DNA of 64,000 bases from an uncultured beta proteobacterium (GCA_903830985.1 CAIKVZ010000240.1:24619-88618), one strand, 5' to 3'; shown: positions 8,366-18,624, counted from the first letter of the stretch. Translations and numbers: made by a program. Notes: a model not told the origin generated them from the letters alone.

Positions 8366-9357
8366 CGACCGTTGAGCGGATAGGCCGGGTCGGTATAGCC
8401 CGGTGTCGAGGGGTGACCCGGCGGCACCAGCGAATCCACCAGCGTCTCGTCCGCCGCGTCGATGACGCAATCGAGTGCGCCGAAATAGTCCTGCCATTGC
8501 GCCAGCGTGCGCGGCCCGGCGATGACCGAACTGACGCGCCGGTTCGCCAGCACCCAGGCGGTGGCAAAGTGGCTCAAGGCCACGCCTTTGTTGTCGCAAT
8601 GCAGCTTCAGCGTTTGCGCGATGCGCAATGATTCTTCGCGAAACTCCGTGTCCAGCATGCGCTTGTCGCCGCGCCCGGCGCGGCTGTCCGCTGCCGGCCG
8701 GCTGCCGGGCGCGTATTTGCCGGACAGCACGCCGCGCGCGATCGGGCTGTAGGGCACGATGCCCAGGCCATGGTGCGCGCAAGCCGGCAGCACTTCCACC
8801 TCGGGCAGGCGATTGAGCAGGTTGTAGTACGGCTGACAGACCACAGGTCCTGGCATGTTCAGTTGGCGTGCCAGATGCACCACTTCGGCGATGCGCCAGC
8901 CGCGAAAATTCGACACACCCCAGTAGCGGATCTTGCCGGCGCGCAGCAGCAGGTCAAGTGCGCGCAAGGGCTCCTCCAGGTTCATGTCATTGCGGTCGAA
9001 GTGCAGGTAGTAGATGTCGATGTAGTCCGTGGCCAGACGCCGCAGGCTGGCTTCGCATTCGCGCAGCATCCAGGTGCGCGAGTAGTCGCCTTCATTCGGT
9101 CGCTGCGTCATCTTGTTGCCCAGCTTGGTGGCCAGGATCCAGTCGTTGCGCGTGCCCTGCAGCAGTTCACCGACCATGGTTTCCGACCTTCCCTTGGAGT
9201 AGGCGTCGGCGGTGTCGATGAAATTCACGCCCTGCTCGCGCGCGTGCGCCACGATGCGGCCGGCCTCGGCCGCGTCGGTCTGATCGGCGAACATCATGGC
9301 GCCCAGACAGAGCGCGGAAACCTGAAGCTGGCTTTTGCCGAGATGGCGGTATTGCAT
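8362..9357 (-). CDS. Aldo/keto reductase
   Basis: The 331-aa protein opens MQYRHLGKSQLQVSALCLG and contains the catalytic FIDTADAYSKGRSE segment of the aldo/keto reductase family (NADPH-dependent carbonyl reduction). The open frame runs 49 codons further upstream, but the ATG at 9357 has AGGAAA before it and matches the usual family start. It overlaps the hydrolase stop by four bases and is transcribed toward it. Substrate unknown. Confidence 0.85.
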   Translation of the reverse strand: MQYRHLGKSQLQVSALCLGAMMFADQTDAAEAGRIVAHAREQGVNFIDTADAYSKGRSETMVGELLQGTRNDWILATKLGNKMTQRPNEGDYSRTWMLRECEASLRRLATDYIDIYYLHFDRNDMNLEEPLRALDLLLRAGKIRYWGVSNFRGWRIAEVVHLARQLNMPGPVVCQPYYNLLNRLPEVEVLPACAHHGLGIVPYSPIARGVLSGKYAPGSRPAADSRAGRGDKRMLDTEFREESLRIAQTLKLHCDNKGVALSHFATAWVLANRRVSSVIAGPRTLAQWQDYFGALDCVIDAADETLVDSLVPPGHPSTPGYTDPAYPLNGR

Positions 9358-9497
9358 GGAAATTTCCTGTGAAAGCGAGGGTTGAAAGTGGTGTGCCCAT
9401 GGTAACGGAGCAGCGCTGCAGACGGTGCCTCGTGACGCCAGGCGCCTCGGTTTTGCAACTTCGCCGACAATCGTGGGTTGCTTCACCGATTTAATCC

Positions 9498-10187
9498 ATG
9501 ACATTCACTGCTGCAGAACCCACCGTGTCCCCTGACGCGACCACCCCGGCCGAAGGCCCAACGAAAAAGCCCGCACGTTCCACTCCGGTGCAGCCGGTGC
9601 TGGAAAAACTGTTTGAACTCTACCCTCGGCTGTTTGGTGGCGAATTCCTGCCGCTCAAGCTCGGGGTGTTTCAGGAACTGCTGGCCGGCCATCCGGAGGT
9701 CTTCACCCGCGACAGCCTGAAGGCGGCGCTGGGGGTGCATACGCGCTCGGCGCGCTACCTGCAAAGCGTCGCGGCAGGCAAGAAGCGCCATGACCTGCAA
9801 GGCGAACCGGTCGGCGACGTGGCGCCCGAGCATGTGCATCAGGCCTTGATGGAACTGTTCCGACGCCGCCAGGCCCGCTCCAGGGAAGACCTGCGGCCCA
9901 AGCTGCGCCAACAACTGATCACCGCCTTCCTGGCTTCCGGCCTGACGCGCCAGGATTACCTGGCCCGGGTGCAGACCAACGACCCCCAGGCCAACCTTCC
10001 GCTGGAAGACGCCCTGGCCGAATACGATCAGAAAATGGCCAAGCAGGACGCACTGATCCGGGCTTTTCAGAGCAGCGGCAAGACGCTGGCCGAGTTTGCC
10101 GACATGTACGGCCTGGACGAGCGCGAGGTCAGCGCCGCGCTGGCGAGCGTGACGCCTGCGCCCGCCGACCCGACTGTAGCCGGCTAA
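9498..10187 (+). CDS. proQ: ProQ/FinO-family RNA chaperone
   Basis: The 229-aa protein has a Pro/Thr-rich N-terminal tail (1-30), then a ProQ/FinO RNA-binding domain (about 32-140; LFELYPRLFGGEFLPLKLGV and LHVHTRSARYL-like helices) and a charged C-terminal part. ProQ proteins bind structured small RNAs and mRNA 3' ends. It converges on the polyphosphate kinase gene with overlapping stop codons at 10184-10187. The symbol denotes the family; the C-terminal half differs from E. coli ProQ. Confidence 0.78.
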   Translation: MTFTAAEPTVSPDATTPAEGPTKKPARSTPVQPVLEKLFELYPRLFGGEFLPLKLGVFQELLAGHPEVFTRDSLKAALGVHTRSARYLQSVAAGKKRHDLQGEPVGDVAPEHVHQALMELFRRRQARSREDLRPKLRQQLITAFLASGLTRQDYLARVQTNDPQANLPLEDALAEYDQKMAKQDALIRAFQSSGKTLAEFADMYGLDEREVSAALASVTPAPADPTVAG

Positions 10188-11752
10188 TTTTTCGGTGACT
10201 TGCCGGCCGGCTTGTCGTGCTTGGCGGCCTTGGCCGGCTTTGCCGCCTTCGGGAGCGCGCCGGGTTTGCGCTTGCTGTTCAGTTCCGCCGCGATGCGTTC
10301 GCACAGCGTGCGCAGTATCTTCACGCGGGCATAGTTCTTGTCGTTGGCCTCCACCAAGGTCCAAGGCGCGTTGCCCGTGCTGGTGCGTTCCACCATGTCG
10401 CAAATGGCGTGCTGGTAGGCATCCCATTTGTCCCGGTTGCGCCAGTCTTCGTCGGTGATCTTGAAGCGCTTGAACGCCACCTGCTCCCGCTCCTTGAAGC
10501 GCCGCAGCTGTTCCTCCTGGCTGATCTGCAGCCAGAACTTCACCACGATCACGCCGGCATCGGCGAGTTCGTGTTCGAAGTCGTTGATTTCGCTGTAAGC
10601 GCGCATCCAGTCGGCCTCGGTGCAAAAGCCTTCCACCCGCTCCACCAGCACCCGGCCGTACCAGGTGCGGTCGAAGATCGCCACCTTTCCCAGGCGCGGC
10701 AAATGGCGCCAGAAGCGCCACAAATGGGGCTGTGCGCGTTCTTCTTCGGTCGGGGCTGCCACCGGTGTCACCTGGTACTGGCGTGCGTCCAGCGCCGCGC
10801 CCACGCGCCGGATGGCGCCGCCCTTGCCGGCGGCGTCTGCGCCCTCGAAGGCGCAGACCAGCGAGCGCCCCTGAAAGCGCGGGTCGCGCAGCAGTTCGGA
10901 AAGACGACCCTGCCATTTGGCCAGCGCCGTGGCATAGGGTTTGGCCGCGAGCGTGAGTGTCAGGTCAATCTCGGACAGCACGTTGCGCCCGTCGGCATCG
11001 ACGCGCACCATGGGCGCCACAGGCGAGGCCTGTTTTTGCTTGCTGGCGAGCTTTTTCTGCAAGGCCGCCAGCAGGGTCTGACCCACCGTCAGCGACCGAT
11101 AGCGGTCGTCCGTGCCCTCCACAATCGCCCAGGGCGCCCAGGGCGTATTCGTCATGCGCAGAAAATGGCCCGCAACGTCCTGCAACTGGTCATAGGTCTT
11201 GAGCCGGTCCCAGTTCCACTGGGTCACACGCCAGGCGGTGCGCGGGTCGCTCTCCAGCGCCTTGAGGCGAGTCTTCTGCCCTTCCTTGGTCAGGTGAAAC
11301 CAGAACTTCAGCACCAGTGCCCCCTCGTTCACCAGCATGGCTTCAAAGCGGTTGATCTGGTCGGCCCGGGCGTCGAGTTCTTTCAGGGAGATTTCGCCCT
11401 GGATGCGCTGGCGTATGGGTTCGGAATACCAGGAGCCGGCAAAGATGCCGATGCGTCCCTTGGGCGGCAAGGCGCGCCAGTAGCGCCACATGGCCGGGCG
11501 CTCGCGCTCCTCATCCGTGGGTTCCGAGAACGCCATGGTGGCCAGAAACCGCGGGTCCATCCACTGGTACAGGACGTTGATGGTTTCGCCCTTGCCGGCG
11601 CCATCCTGACCGCTGATCAAGACCACCACCGGGATCTTGCCGTTCTCATGCAGGCCGACCTGCGCCTCGAGCAGCGCCGCGCGCAAGCCGGGCACGGATT
11701 CGCGGTACATGGCCTTGCCAATGCGGTGACCAATTTCGGCTGATTCAAACAT
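10184..11752 (-). CDS. pap: Polyphosphate:AMP phosphotransferase (two-domain PPK2)
   Basis: The 522-aa protein is a tandem PPK2 fusion: domain 1 carries Walker A SGQDGAGKGETIN (about residues 45-57) and domain 2 carries EGADAAGKGGAIRR (about residues 303-316). Two-domain PPK2 proteins are class II enzymes that phosphorylate AMP to ADP with polyphosphate. A basic Lys/Ala-rich tail ends the protein. The ATG at 11752 begins MFESAEIGHRIGK. It appears monocistronic. Confidence 0.87.
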   Translation of the reverse strand: MFESAEIGHRIGKAMYRESVPGLRAALLEAQVGLHENGKIPVVVLISGQDGAGKGETINVLYQWMDPRFLATMAFSEPTDEERERPAMWRYWRALPPKGRIGIFAGSWYSEPIRQRIQGEISLKELDARADQINRFEAMLVNEGALVLKFWFHLTKEGQKTRLKALESDPRTAWRVTQWNWDRLKTYDQLQDVAGHFLRMTNTPWAPWAIVEGTDDRYRSLTVGQTLLAALQKKLASKQKQASPVAPMVRVDADGRNVLSEIDLTLTLAAKPYATALAKWQGRLSELLRDPRFQGRSLVCAFEGADAAGKGGAIRRVGAALDARQYQVTPVAAPTEEERAQPHLWRFWRHLPRLGKVAIFDRTWYGRVLVERVEGFCTEADWMRAYSEINDFEHELADAGVIVVKFWLQISQEEQLRRFKEREQVAFKRFKITDEDWRNRDKWDAYQHAICDMVERTSTGNAPWTLVEANDKNYARVKILRTLCERIAAELNSKRKPGALPKAAKPAKAAKHDKPAGKSPKN

Positions 11753-11812
11753 GTTGGCTTTCCGATGGCGCGCAGCCGGCCGCAGCTTGCTGTTTGGTGC
11801 GCAGGGGGAGTG

Positions 11813-12079
11813 TCATGGGGCTATGGCGGTGCCCGGTTGACCGGTGGCAAACAGGCGTTTGGCGGTGCTGACCACCAGAAACGAATCCTGTGCCGTGAGT
11901 TGCGGGAACTGCTCCTTCAGCGTGCGCAGCGCCAGATGCTCGTGCGACTGTCCGGCCCACAGGGTGGCAGGGTCGAAAAAAGGCTGCAAGGCGGCACAGG
12001 CCGCGGGGAAAAGCACGCGCAGTTCATGGCGCGTGCGGCGCTCGGCCGAAAGCGACGGGACGTCAGGCAACTCATCCAT
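11813..12079 (-). CDS. Hypothetical 88-aa protein
   Basis: I do not recognise this small protein. From the ATG at 12079 (GAGG seven bases upstream) it reads MDELPDVPSLSAERRTRHEL and is predicted soluble and helical, with a C-terminal half DSFLVVSTAKRLFATGQ. The frame is open 14 codons further upstream, but without a ribosome site. It lies between the polyphosphate kinase and the RND pump on the same strand. Confidence 0.55.
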   Translation of the reverse strand: MDELPDVPSLSAERRTRHELRVLFPAACAALQPFFDPATLWAGQSHEHLALRTLKEQFPQLTAQDSFLVVSTAKRLFATGQPGTAIAP

Positions 12080-12138
12080 TGCGGACCTCGTGTTGCGGCG
12101 GCGAAGCGCCGAGGCGGTCATTTTAAGGCCGCATGGGC

Positions 12139-15100
12139 TCAGACCAGTTTGTCCTCAGGCACGGTTACCGGTCCCTTGCCGCTGAAACGGTCCAGTGCCA
12201 GGTAGATCACGGGCGTGATGTACAGCGTCACGGCCTGGGAAAACACCAGGCCACCAACCACCGCCAGTCCCAGCGGCTGGCGCAACTCGGCACCCGCGCC
12301 TATGCCCAGCGCGATCGGCAGCGCGCCCATGAGCGCTGCCAAGGTGGTCATCATGATGGGGCGAAAACGCAGCACGCAGGCCTCGTGGATGGCCTGCTCG
12401 GCCGACATCCCGTGATGGCGCTGCGCCTCCAGTGCAAAGTCGATCATCATGATGGCGTTCTTCTTTACGATGCCGATCAGCAGCAGGATGCCGATGGTGG
12501 CGATCAGCGTCAGGTCCTGGTCGAAGATCATCAGCGTGGCCAGCGCCCCGACGGCGGCGGAGGGCAGTCCGGCAAAGATCGTGATCGGGTGGATGTAGCT
12601 CTCGTACAGCACGCCCAGCAACACGTAGATCACCAGCAGGGCGGCGATGATCAGGATGGCCTGGCTGCCCTGCGAGCTCTGGAACACCGCGGCGTCGCCG
12701 CCATAGCGGGTGATGATGGAACTCGGCAACCTGATGGCATCACGCGCCTGGTCGATCTTTTCCGTGGCGTCGCCCAGGGCAGCGCCTGGCGCCAGATTGA
12801 ACGAGACCGTCACCGCCTGCAACTGGCCGACGTGGTTGATCGACGTCGGACCGACCTTGCGTTCCACTGTGGCGAAGCTCGATACCGGCACCAGGGCGCC
12901 GTTGCTGGAGCGCACGTAGATGCCGCCGAGCGCGCTCTCGTCGAGTTTGGCCTCGGGCGCCACTTCCATGATCACCATGTAGCTGTCGGTCGCCAGATAA
13001 ATGGTCGACACCTGGCGTTCGCCGAAGGCGCTGAACAGCGCAGAGCGCACGGCGTCGATGGAGACGCCCAGGGTGTTGGCCCGGTCCCGGTCGATCTTGA
13101 GCTGTGCCTGCAATCCGCGCAGCTGGGCGTCGCTGGTGACGTCGCGAAACAGCGGGTCGCCGCGCAGCTTGTCCTGCAGCTTCACGGCCCAGTCATAGAG
13201 CTCGTCGGCGCGCACGCTCTGCAGGATGTACTGGTACTGCGCCTTGCTTGGGCGTCCGCCGAGTTGCAGGTTCTGCACCGGGCGCATGAAGACGCTGATG
13301 CCGGCCACGCCGCGCAGCTTCTTGCGCATGCCTTCGATCACCTGCTTCATCGCCACACGCTCGCTGCGCACCTTGAGGGTGACGAACATGCGGCCCGTGT
13401 TCTGTGCGCCGGAGCCGCCGTTGAAGGAACTCACGGCGGCCACGTTGGCGTCGCCCCGAAACAGCGTGGCGACCGACTCCTGCAGACGCACCATTTCGGG
13501 GAACGAGGTGTCTTCCGACGCCTCGGTCGAGACCTGGATCTGGCCAATGTCTTCTTCCGGGAAAAAGCCCTTGGGGATCACCACGAACAACCAGGCCGTG
13601 GCGATGAAGGTCAGCGCGGCCACCAGCAACACCAGTTTGCGGTGCCGCAAGGCTGAATCCAGGGTACGGGTGTAGCTGGCCAGCAGGCGGTCAAAGCCGT
13701 GCTCGAAGGCGCGCACCAGCATGCCCGGGCGCTTCTTGTGCGCCTCGTCGGACAGGAAGCGGCTCGCCAGCATGGGCACCAGCGTCAGCGAGACAAAGGC
13801 CGAGACCAGGATGGCCAACCCCACGACCACGGCGAACTCGTGAAACAGCAGGCCGATGACGCCCGGCATGAAGAAGATCGGGATGAACACCGCGATCAGC
13901 GAGGTGGAGATCGAGATGATGGTGAAGCCCACTTCGCGCGAACCGCGCAGCGCCGCCTGGAACGGGGGGACGCCGTCTTCCACGTGACGGATGATGTTCT
14001 CCAGCATCACGATGGCGTCGTCCACCACAAGACCCACGGCCAACGTGAGTCCGAGCAGCGAGATGTTGTCCAGGCTGTAGCCAAAGCCCCAGAGCAGGGC
14101 CACCGCACCGATCAGCGACACCGGCAGCGACAGCGTGGGGATGACGGTGGCGACGAAGCGGCGCAGGAACAGGAAAATCACCAGCACCACGAGGCCGATC
14201 GTTCCCATCAGGGTGAGCGTGACGTCGTGCAAGGCATCGCGGATCGAAACCGAGCGGTCATTCACCGGCGTCATGGCGATGGACTGCGGCATCTGGCTGC
14301 GCAGGCCCGGCAGTGCTGCATTCACCGCGTCCACGACGCGCACGGTGTTGGCACCGGGTTGGCGCTGGATCGCCAGGGTGATCGAGTTTTCCCCGTTGAG
14401 GGTGGCCCAGGTCTTGACGGTTTCCACGCTGTCTTCGACATTGGCCACGTCCTTGAGTCGCACCGGGTTGCCGTTGCGGTTGCTGACGATGAGTTGCGCG
14501 AAATCGGCCGCGCTGCTCAGTTGCCGGTTCGCCTGCAGCGTCAGCGTCTGGTGCGCGCCATCAAACGTCCCCACGGGCGTGTTGACATTGGCGGCGCGCA
14601 GCGCGGCGCTGAGTTCGTCCAGCCCGATGTTGCGCGCCGCCAGCGCATCGGGCATGACGCGCACCCGAACCGCGTAGCGCTTGGTACCGTAAACGTTGAC
14701 CTGGGCCACGCCGTCGATGGTCGACAAGGTGGGCGAGATCAGGTGTTCGGCGTAGTCTTGTATGTCTGACGGCGTCAGGGAGGGCGATGTCAAGGCAATC
14801 AACAACACCGGTGCGTCCGCCGGATTGACCTTGCGGTAGGCTGGCGTGGCGGTCATGTCCGGCGGCAGGGAGCGCTGCGCGCGCAACAGCGCCGCCTGCA
14901 CGTCGACCGCGGCGGCGTCCACGTTGCGGCCCTCTTCGAATTCCAGTGTGAGCGACGTATTGCCCAGTGTGCTGGTGGAACTGATGATCTTCAGCGCAGG
15001 AATCGTCTGAAACTGCTTTTCCAGGGGCAGCGCTACCGAACTGGCCATGGTCTCGGGGTTGGCGCCAGGGAAGGAAGCGGAAACGTTGATCACCGGCGTG

Positions 15101-15222
15101 TCGTAGCTGGGCAGGGCCGCGACAGGAATGCTGCGGTAGGCGATGACGCCGGCCAGCACGATGGCGGCGTTGAGCAGCACCGTCATCACGGGACGGCGGA
15201 TGAAGAGTTCGGACAGGTTCAT
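12139..15222 (-). CDS. RND efflux pump inner-membrane permease (HAE1 family)
   Basis: This 1027-aa protein is of full AcrB/MexB-family length and starts MNLSELFIRRPVMTVLLNAA. It has twelve expected membrane segments, two large periplasmic loops and the proton-relay pair in GLVVDDAIV of TM4. It exports amphiphilic drugs or solvents using proton motive force. The open frame runs 114 codons further upstream into the adaptor gene; the ATG at 15222 overlapping the adaptor stop (ATGA) is the proper start. No outer-membrane channel gene follows, so it must share one. Confidence 0.9.
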   Translation of the reverse strand: MNLSELFIRRPVMTVLLNAAIVLAGVIAYRSIPVAALPSYDTPVINVSASFPGANPETMASSVALPLEKQFQTIPALKIISSTSTLGNTSLTLEFEEGRNVDAAAVDVQAALLRAQRSLPPDMTATPAYRKVNPADAPVLLIALTSPSLTPSDIQDYAEHLISPTLSTIDGVAQVNVYGTKRYAVRVRVMPDALAARNIGLDELSAALRAANVNTPVGTFDGAHQTLTLQANRQLSSAADFAQLIVSNRNGNPVRLKDVANVEDSVETVKTWATLNGENSITLAIQRQPGANTVRVVDAVNAALPGLRSQMPQSIAMTPVNDRSVSIRDALHDVTLTLMGTIGLVVLVIFLFLRRFVATVIPTLSLPVSLIGAVALLWGFGYSLDNISLLGLTLAVGLVVDDAIVMLENIIRHVEDGVPPFQAALRGSREVGFTIISISTSLIAVFIPIFFMPGVIGLLFHEFAVVVGLAILVSAFVSLTLVPMLASRFLSDEAHKKRPGMLVRAFEHGFDRLLASYTRTLDSALRHRKLVLLVAALTFIATAWLFVVIPKGFFPEEDIGQIQVSTEASEDTSFPEMVRLQESVATLFRGDANVAAVSSFNGGSGAQNTGRMFVTLKVRSERVAMKQVIEGMRKKLRGVAGISVFMRPVQNLQLGGRPSKAQYQYILQSVRADELYDWAVKLQDKLRGDPLFRDVTSDAQLRGLQAQLKIDRDRANTLGVSIDAVRSALFSAFGERQVSTIYLATDSYMVIMEVAPEAKLDESALGGIYVRSSNGALVPVSSFATVERKVGPTSINHVGQLQAVTVSFNLAPGAALGDATEKIDQARDAIRLPSSIITRYGGDAAVFQSSQGSQAILIIAALLVIYVLLGVLYESYIHPITIFAGLPSAAVGALATLMIFDQDLTLIATIGILLLIGIVKKNAIMMIDFALEAQRHHGMSAEQAIHEACVLRFRPIMMTTLAALMGALPIALGIGAGAELRQPLGLAVVGGLVFSQAVTLYITPVIYLALDRFSGKGPVTVPEDKLV

Positions 15223-16439
15223 GGTGCTGAGGCCGGGGCAAGCGGCGCTGAAGCACCGGCGGCACGCGAGGCGGCTCCTGCGGGTCGGCCGGCAGCGTCC
15301 GGCGCGCGTTCTGTCACCGCGACACCGGGACGCAGGTTTTGCCGGCCGTCCAGCACCACGCGCTCGTTCGCGCCAACGCCCGTGACGGCAGCGTCGTCGC
15401 CCTGGGCGTAAACGACCTGCACGGCACGCGCCACGGCCTTGCCATCCTTCACCGTATACACGGTGGTGCCACGCACGCCCTGAATCAGCGTTGCCTGGGG
15501 CACGATGACGGCGCCCTTGAGCGTGCGCGCTGTCATCTCCACGTTGACGAAGGCGCCGGGCCACAACTTGCCCTCCCGGTTCTGGAACAGCGCCTTGACT
15601 TTCACCGTACCGGAACTCGCATCCACCAGGTTGTCAACAAACTGCATACGACCATTGAGCTTGCCGCCGCCTTCGGGCAGTACGGCCGTGACGCTGGCGC
15701 CGCCGTCCTTCAGGGCCGCCAGAGCGTCCGCCAAGTTGCGCTGTGGCAGACTGAACGCGACCGTGATCGGATCCAGTTGCGTGATGGTGATCAGCGTGGT
15801 CTGGTTCGCCTGCACGGAGCTGCCAGTGAACACGCTGATGGCGCCGACGCGGCCCGCGCCCGGCGCGGTGATGCGCGAATATGACAGCGCCACGCGGGCC
15901 GCATCGAGCGCGGCCCGGTCGGCTGCTACGGCTGCGGTCTGTGAGTCCACGGCTGCCTGACTGGTGTCCACAGCGCCTTGCGAGATGAAATTTTTCTCCA
16001 GCAGGTCGCGGCTGCGCGCGAGTTGGCGCTGGGCATCGGCCAGGCCCGCCTGGTCCTTGGCCAGTTGTGCCACCGCCTTGGCCACATTGGTCTCGTCGAT
16101 GCGCGAGTCCAGCGTGAACAGCAGTTCTCCCGCGCGCACGGATTGGCCCTCACGCACGTGGACCTTGGTGATCACGCTCGTGACCTGGGGCCGCACGTCC
16201 ACGCTGGACACTGGCGCCACGGTTGCGGTGGCGCTGAGTTGGACCGGCAAGTCGCGCTGCACGGCGCGCACGGTGGTGATGGACACGGCGGGCGCTGAAC
16301 TGGCCGAGGCCCTCGCCGCAGGTGCGCTGGCTGCAGGGGTGGGTGCAGCCCCCGCCTCAGGCTTGCCGCTGCAGCCGGCCAAAGTCATGGCCAGGCCCAG
16401 TCCGTACAGTGCGGTCAGTGAGAGTGATTTCATCTTCAT
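15219..16439 (-). CDS. RND efflux periplasmic adaptor (membrane fusion lipoprotein)
   Basis: The 406-aa protein starts MKMKSLSLTALYGLGLAMTL with a lipobox ending LAGC, then the lipoyl/hairpin/beta-barrel layout of AcrA/MexA adaptors (VDVRPQVTSVITKVHVREGQ; VNVEMTARTLKGAVIVPQ). It couples the permease to an outer-membrane channel. The ATG at 16439 precedes the signal peptide; an upstream extension to 16499 has none of these marks. It is coupled to the permease by a four-base overlap. Its Ala/Pro-rich ends are low complexity. Confidence 0.88.
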   Translation of the reverse strand: MKMKSLSLTALYGLGLAMTLAGCSGKPEAGAAPTPAASAPAARASASSAPAVSITTVRAVQRDLPVQLSATATVAPVSSVDVRPQVTSVITKVHVREGQSVRAGELLFTLDSRIDETNVAKAVAQLAKDQAGLADAQRQLARSRDLLEKNFISQGAVDTSQAAVDSQTAAVAADRAALDAARVALSYSRITAPGAGRVGAISVFTGSSVQANQTTLITITQLDPITVAFSLPQRNLADALAALKDGGASVTAVLPEGGGKLNGRMQFVDNLVDASSGTVKVKALFQNREGKLWPGAFVNVEMTARTLKGAVIVPQATLIQGVRGTTVYTVKDGKAVARAVQVVYAQGDDAAVTGVGANERVVLDGRQNLRPGVAVTERAPDAAGRPAGAASRAAGASAPLAPASAP

Positions 16440-16536
16440 AATTGTGTTGACTGGCGGGGCGTAAAGGGTAGCACTTGTGGATGAACGCCGTGTAATCACG
16501 GAGCATGGCCTGCGAAATTCAGTCCTAGGCCCGGGC

Positions 16537-17328
16537 TCATGGCGTGGGGTGTTGAACCCATGCCGAGATCAGGTCCACGACCTGCTGTTCCATGCCGATA
16601 TAGCCGTGGTAGTGCATGGGCTCGCAGGGGTCGCCGCTCGGTTCGCCGCCGCCCTCGAGCAGCAGTGTCTTCTTGATCGGTGCATTTTTCAACGCCTCGG
16701 CGATGTTCTTGGCTTCATAGGGAGTGCACACCTTGCAGGCATCGCGCGCATGGTGCACCACCAGCACCGGCACCCTGATTTTCTCCAACGCCTGGCGCGG
16801 CACGGCGCCGGGCACTCGGTACGCCGTGACGGACGAGGTCAGAACGATGCCGGCCACGCTGCGCCCCCCGTCGCGGATCGCCGCCGCAGTGGCGGAGATG
16901 GTCCCCATGCTGGTTCCCACGAGCCAGATCGGCGCGCTGCTTTGCGCCAGGATGGTGTGAAAGACGGCCTGATTGTCCTGGTCGTGGTTGTCTCCGGTGC
17001 GCGCCACGCCGTCCAGCGTGGCGACGTCGCTGGCGCGTCCCACCAGCACCACGTTGAAGGGCTGGGCGGCAAAAAGTTTGGCAGAGCGGATCAGGAAATT
17101 CGGGCTGCCCGGCCAGCCGTCCTCGCCGAGCTTGCCGTAGCCACCTCCGCCACCGGAATACAGCACCAGCGTGGCCACAGCGTCCTTGTTCCAGACGGTG
17201 AAAATTGGCAGCGTGGCACCGCGGGTTGCGATACGCACCACGCTGCCCGCGGGGATCTCTTCTGCGCGCGCTAAGCCGACGCCACTCCAGCCGAACAATA
17301 CGCAAAGGAATAGCGCTGCGAGTTTCAT
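16537..17328 (-). CDS. Secreted alpha/beta hydrolase-like protein
   Basis: The 263-aa product has a cleavable signal peptide (first 22 residues, ending GLARAEE). The mature part has an alpha/beta-hydrolase fold: GTSMGT nucleophile elbow, acidic residue in HHARDACK, and a His near the C-terminus (MHYHGY). Three Cys in the C-terminal half suggest periplasmic disulfides. The glycine-rich SGGGGGYG near residue 60 could form the oxyanion loop. Substrate unknown; it is 20 bp downstream of nothing obvious and looks monocistronic. Confidence 0.72.
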   Translation of the reverse strand: MKLAALFLCVLFGWSGVGLARAEEIPAGSVVRIATRGATLPIFTVWNKDAVATLVLYSGGGGGYGKLGEDGWPGSPNFLIRSAKLFAAQPFNVVLVGRASDVATLDGVARTGDNHDQDNQAVFHTILAQSSAPIWLVGTSMGTISATAAAIRDGGRSVAGIVLTSSVTAYRVPGAVPRQALEKIRVPVLVVHHARDACKVCTPYEAKNIAEALKNAPIKKTLLLEGGGEPSGDPCEPMHYHGYIGMEQQVVDLISAWVQHPTP

Positions 17329-17348
17329 GGGTTTAGCTCCTGCGTGGG

Positions 17349-17924
17349 CTATTGAAACAGTTTTTCCACCCGAAACAGCGTGAGCAGCCCCATCACCGCG
17401 AAGATGGCGGCGGCGATCGAATGCACCAGCTTCATCGGAACTTTGTCGGCAAACTTGTTGCCGACAAAGACCGCGGGCACGTCGGCCAGCAGCATGCCCA
17501 GCGTGGTGCCGGCAATCACCAGCAGGGGCGTGCCGTAATGCGCGGCCAGCGCGACCGTGGCAATTTGCGTCTTGTCGCCCATCTCGGCCAGAAAGAAAGT
17601 GACCAGGGTGGCGCCGAAGACGCCCAGGTGACTGGCGATCTGAGTTTCCTCGTCCTCGATCTTGTCCGGGATCAGCGTCCAGGCCGCCATGGCAAGAAAG
17701 GACAGGCCCAGCACCCAGCGCATCACTTCGGGGCTGACCACCGTGGTGATCCAGGCGCCCAAAGCACCTGCCAGGCCGTGGTTCACCAGCGTGGCCACCA
17801 GGATGCCGGCAATGATGGGCAGTGGCTTCTTGAAGCGCGCCGCCAGGATGAAGGCCAGCAATTGCGTCTTGTCGCCGATTTCCGCGAGGGCGACAACGCC
17901 AGTGGAGATGTAGAGGGCTTCCAT
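17349..17924 (-). CDS. GDT1/TMEM165 (UPF0016) family cation exporter
   Basis: The 191-aa membrane protein carries the two hallmark motifs EIGDKTQ (residues 15-21) and EMGDKTQ in its second half, within a duplicated three-helix layout. Bacterial members (MneA type) export manganese; others move calcium. It lies eight bases after the DUF1345 gene on the same strand, so they are probably co-transcribed. There is no room for a Mn riboswitch directly upstream. Confidence 0.85.
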   Translation of the reverse strand: MEALYISTGVVALAEIGDKTQLLAFILAARFKKPLPIIAGILVATLVNHGLAGALGAWITTVVSPEVMRWVLGLSFLAMAAWTLIPDKIEDEETQIASHLGVFGATLVTFFLAEMGDKTQIATVALAAHYGTPLLVIAGTTLGMLLADVPAVFVGNKFADKVPMKLVHSIAAAIFAVMGLLTLFRVEKLFQ

Positions 17925-17931
17925 GTCGAGT

Positions 17932-18624
17932 TCAGAGCAGTCCGGAGGCGATGTTGATGGTCAGTGCCAGCAGCGTCGTGTTGAAGAAAAAAGCCAGCAC
18001 ACAGTGCAGCAGCGCGATGCGCCGCATGACGCGGCCGGTGATGTTGACGTCGGCGGTTTGCGCCGAGGTGCCGAGGATGCAGGCAAAGTACAGGAAGTCA
18101 CCGTAATCCGGCGCCTCATCCCCCGGGAAGGCCAGTCCGCCAGGCTGGCCTCGGGCCTGCGCCGTGTAGTAGTCATGGGCATAGTGCAGCGCAAACATCA
18201 CCTGGGTGAAGGCCCAGGAGGTCACGATGGTGAGCGCGGCCAGGGCAATGTGCGCGTAGCGCAGCGTGCCATGCAAGTCCTTCACCACCGCCAACTCGGC
18301 CACGATGGCGCCAACGCACATCACGGCTGCGAGCACCACCAGCACCAGTGCCATGATGCGGCCTTCATCCTGTTGCAGTGCACGGGCGCGAATTTTGGCG
18401 TGGGTGGACGCAAACATCATGCGCGCTGCCAGCAGCAGGTACAGGCAGGCGCCGACATTCCAGCCGATGATGACACGGGTGGTGGTCTGCTGCGCCAGGC
18501 TTTGCGGCAGTAGCCACACCGTGGCGGCGCCGAGCAGTGCGCAGATGAAAAGGCGCGGCCGCGCCATGAGCAGGCGCATGAGGCGGGGACCGTGGCGCCG
18601 GGTGGGCGTGGCAACTTCAAGCAT
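17932..18624 (-). CDS. DUF1345 membrane protein
   Basis: The 230-aa protein has about five hydrophobic segments and the DUF1345 features ([18 protein letters not shown] near residue 55; HYAHDYY near 145; [20 protein letters not shown] near 170). The family is of unknown function. It is the first gene of a probable pair with the GDT1 exporter. Confidence 0.78.
   Translation of the reverse strand: MLEVATPTRRHGPRLMRLLMARPRLFICALLGAATVWLLPQSLAQQTTTRVIIGWNVGACLYLLLAARMMFASTHAKIRARALQQDEGRIMALVLVVLAAVMCVGAIVAELAVVKDLHGTLRYAHIALAALTIVTSWAFTQVMFALHYAHDYYTAQARGQPGGLAFPGDEAPDYGDFLYFACILGTSAQTADVNITGRVMRRIALLHCVLAFFFNTTLLALTINIASGLL

Noticed and set aside
16488..16501. CCGTG-TAAT-CACGG hairpin between the adaptor start and the secreted hydrolase
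   Set aside because: Short five-base stem with no T-run on either strand; not a convincing terminator.
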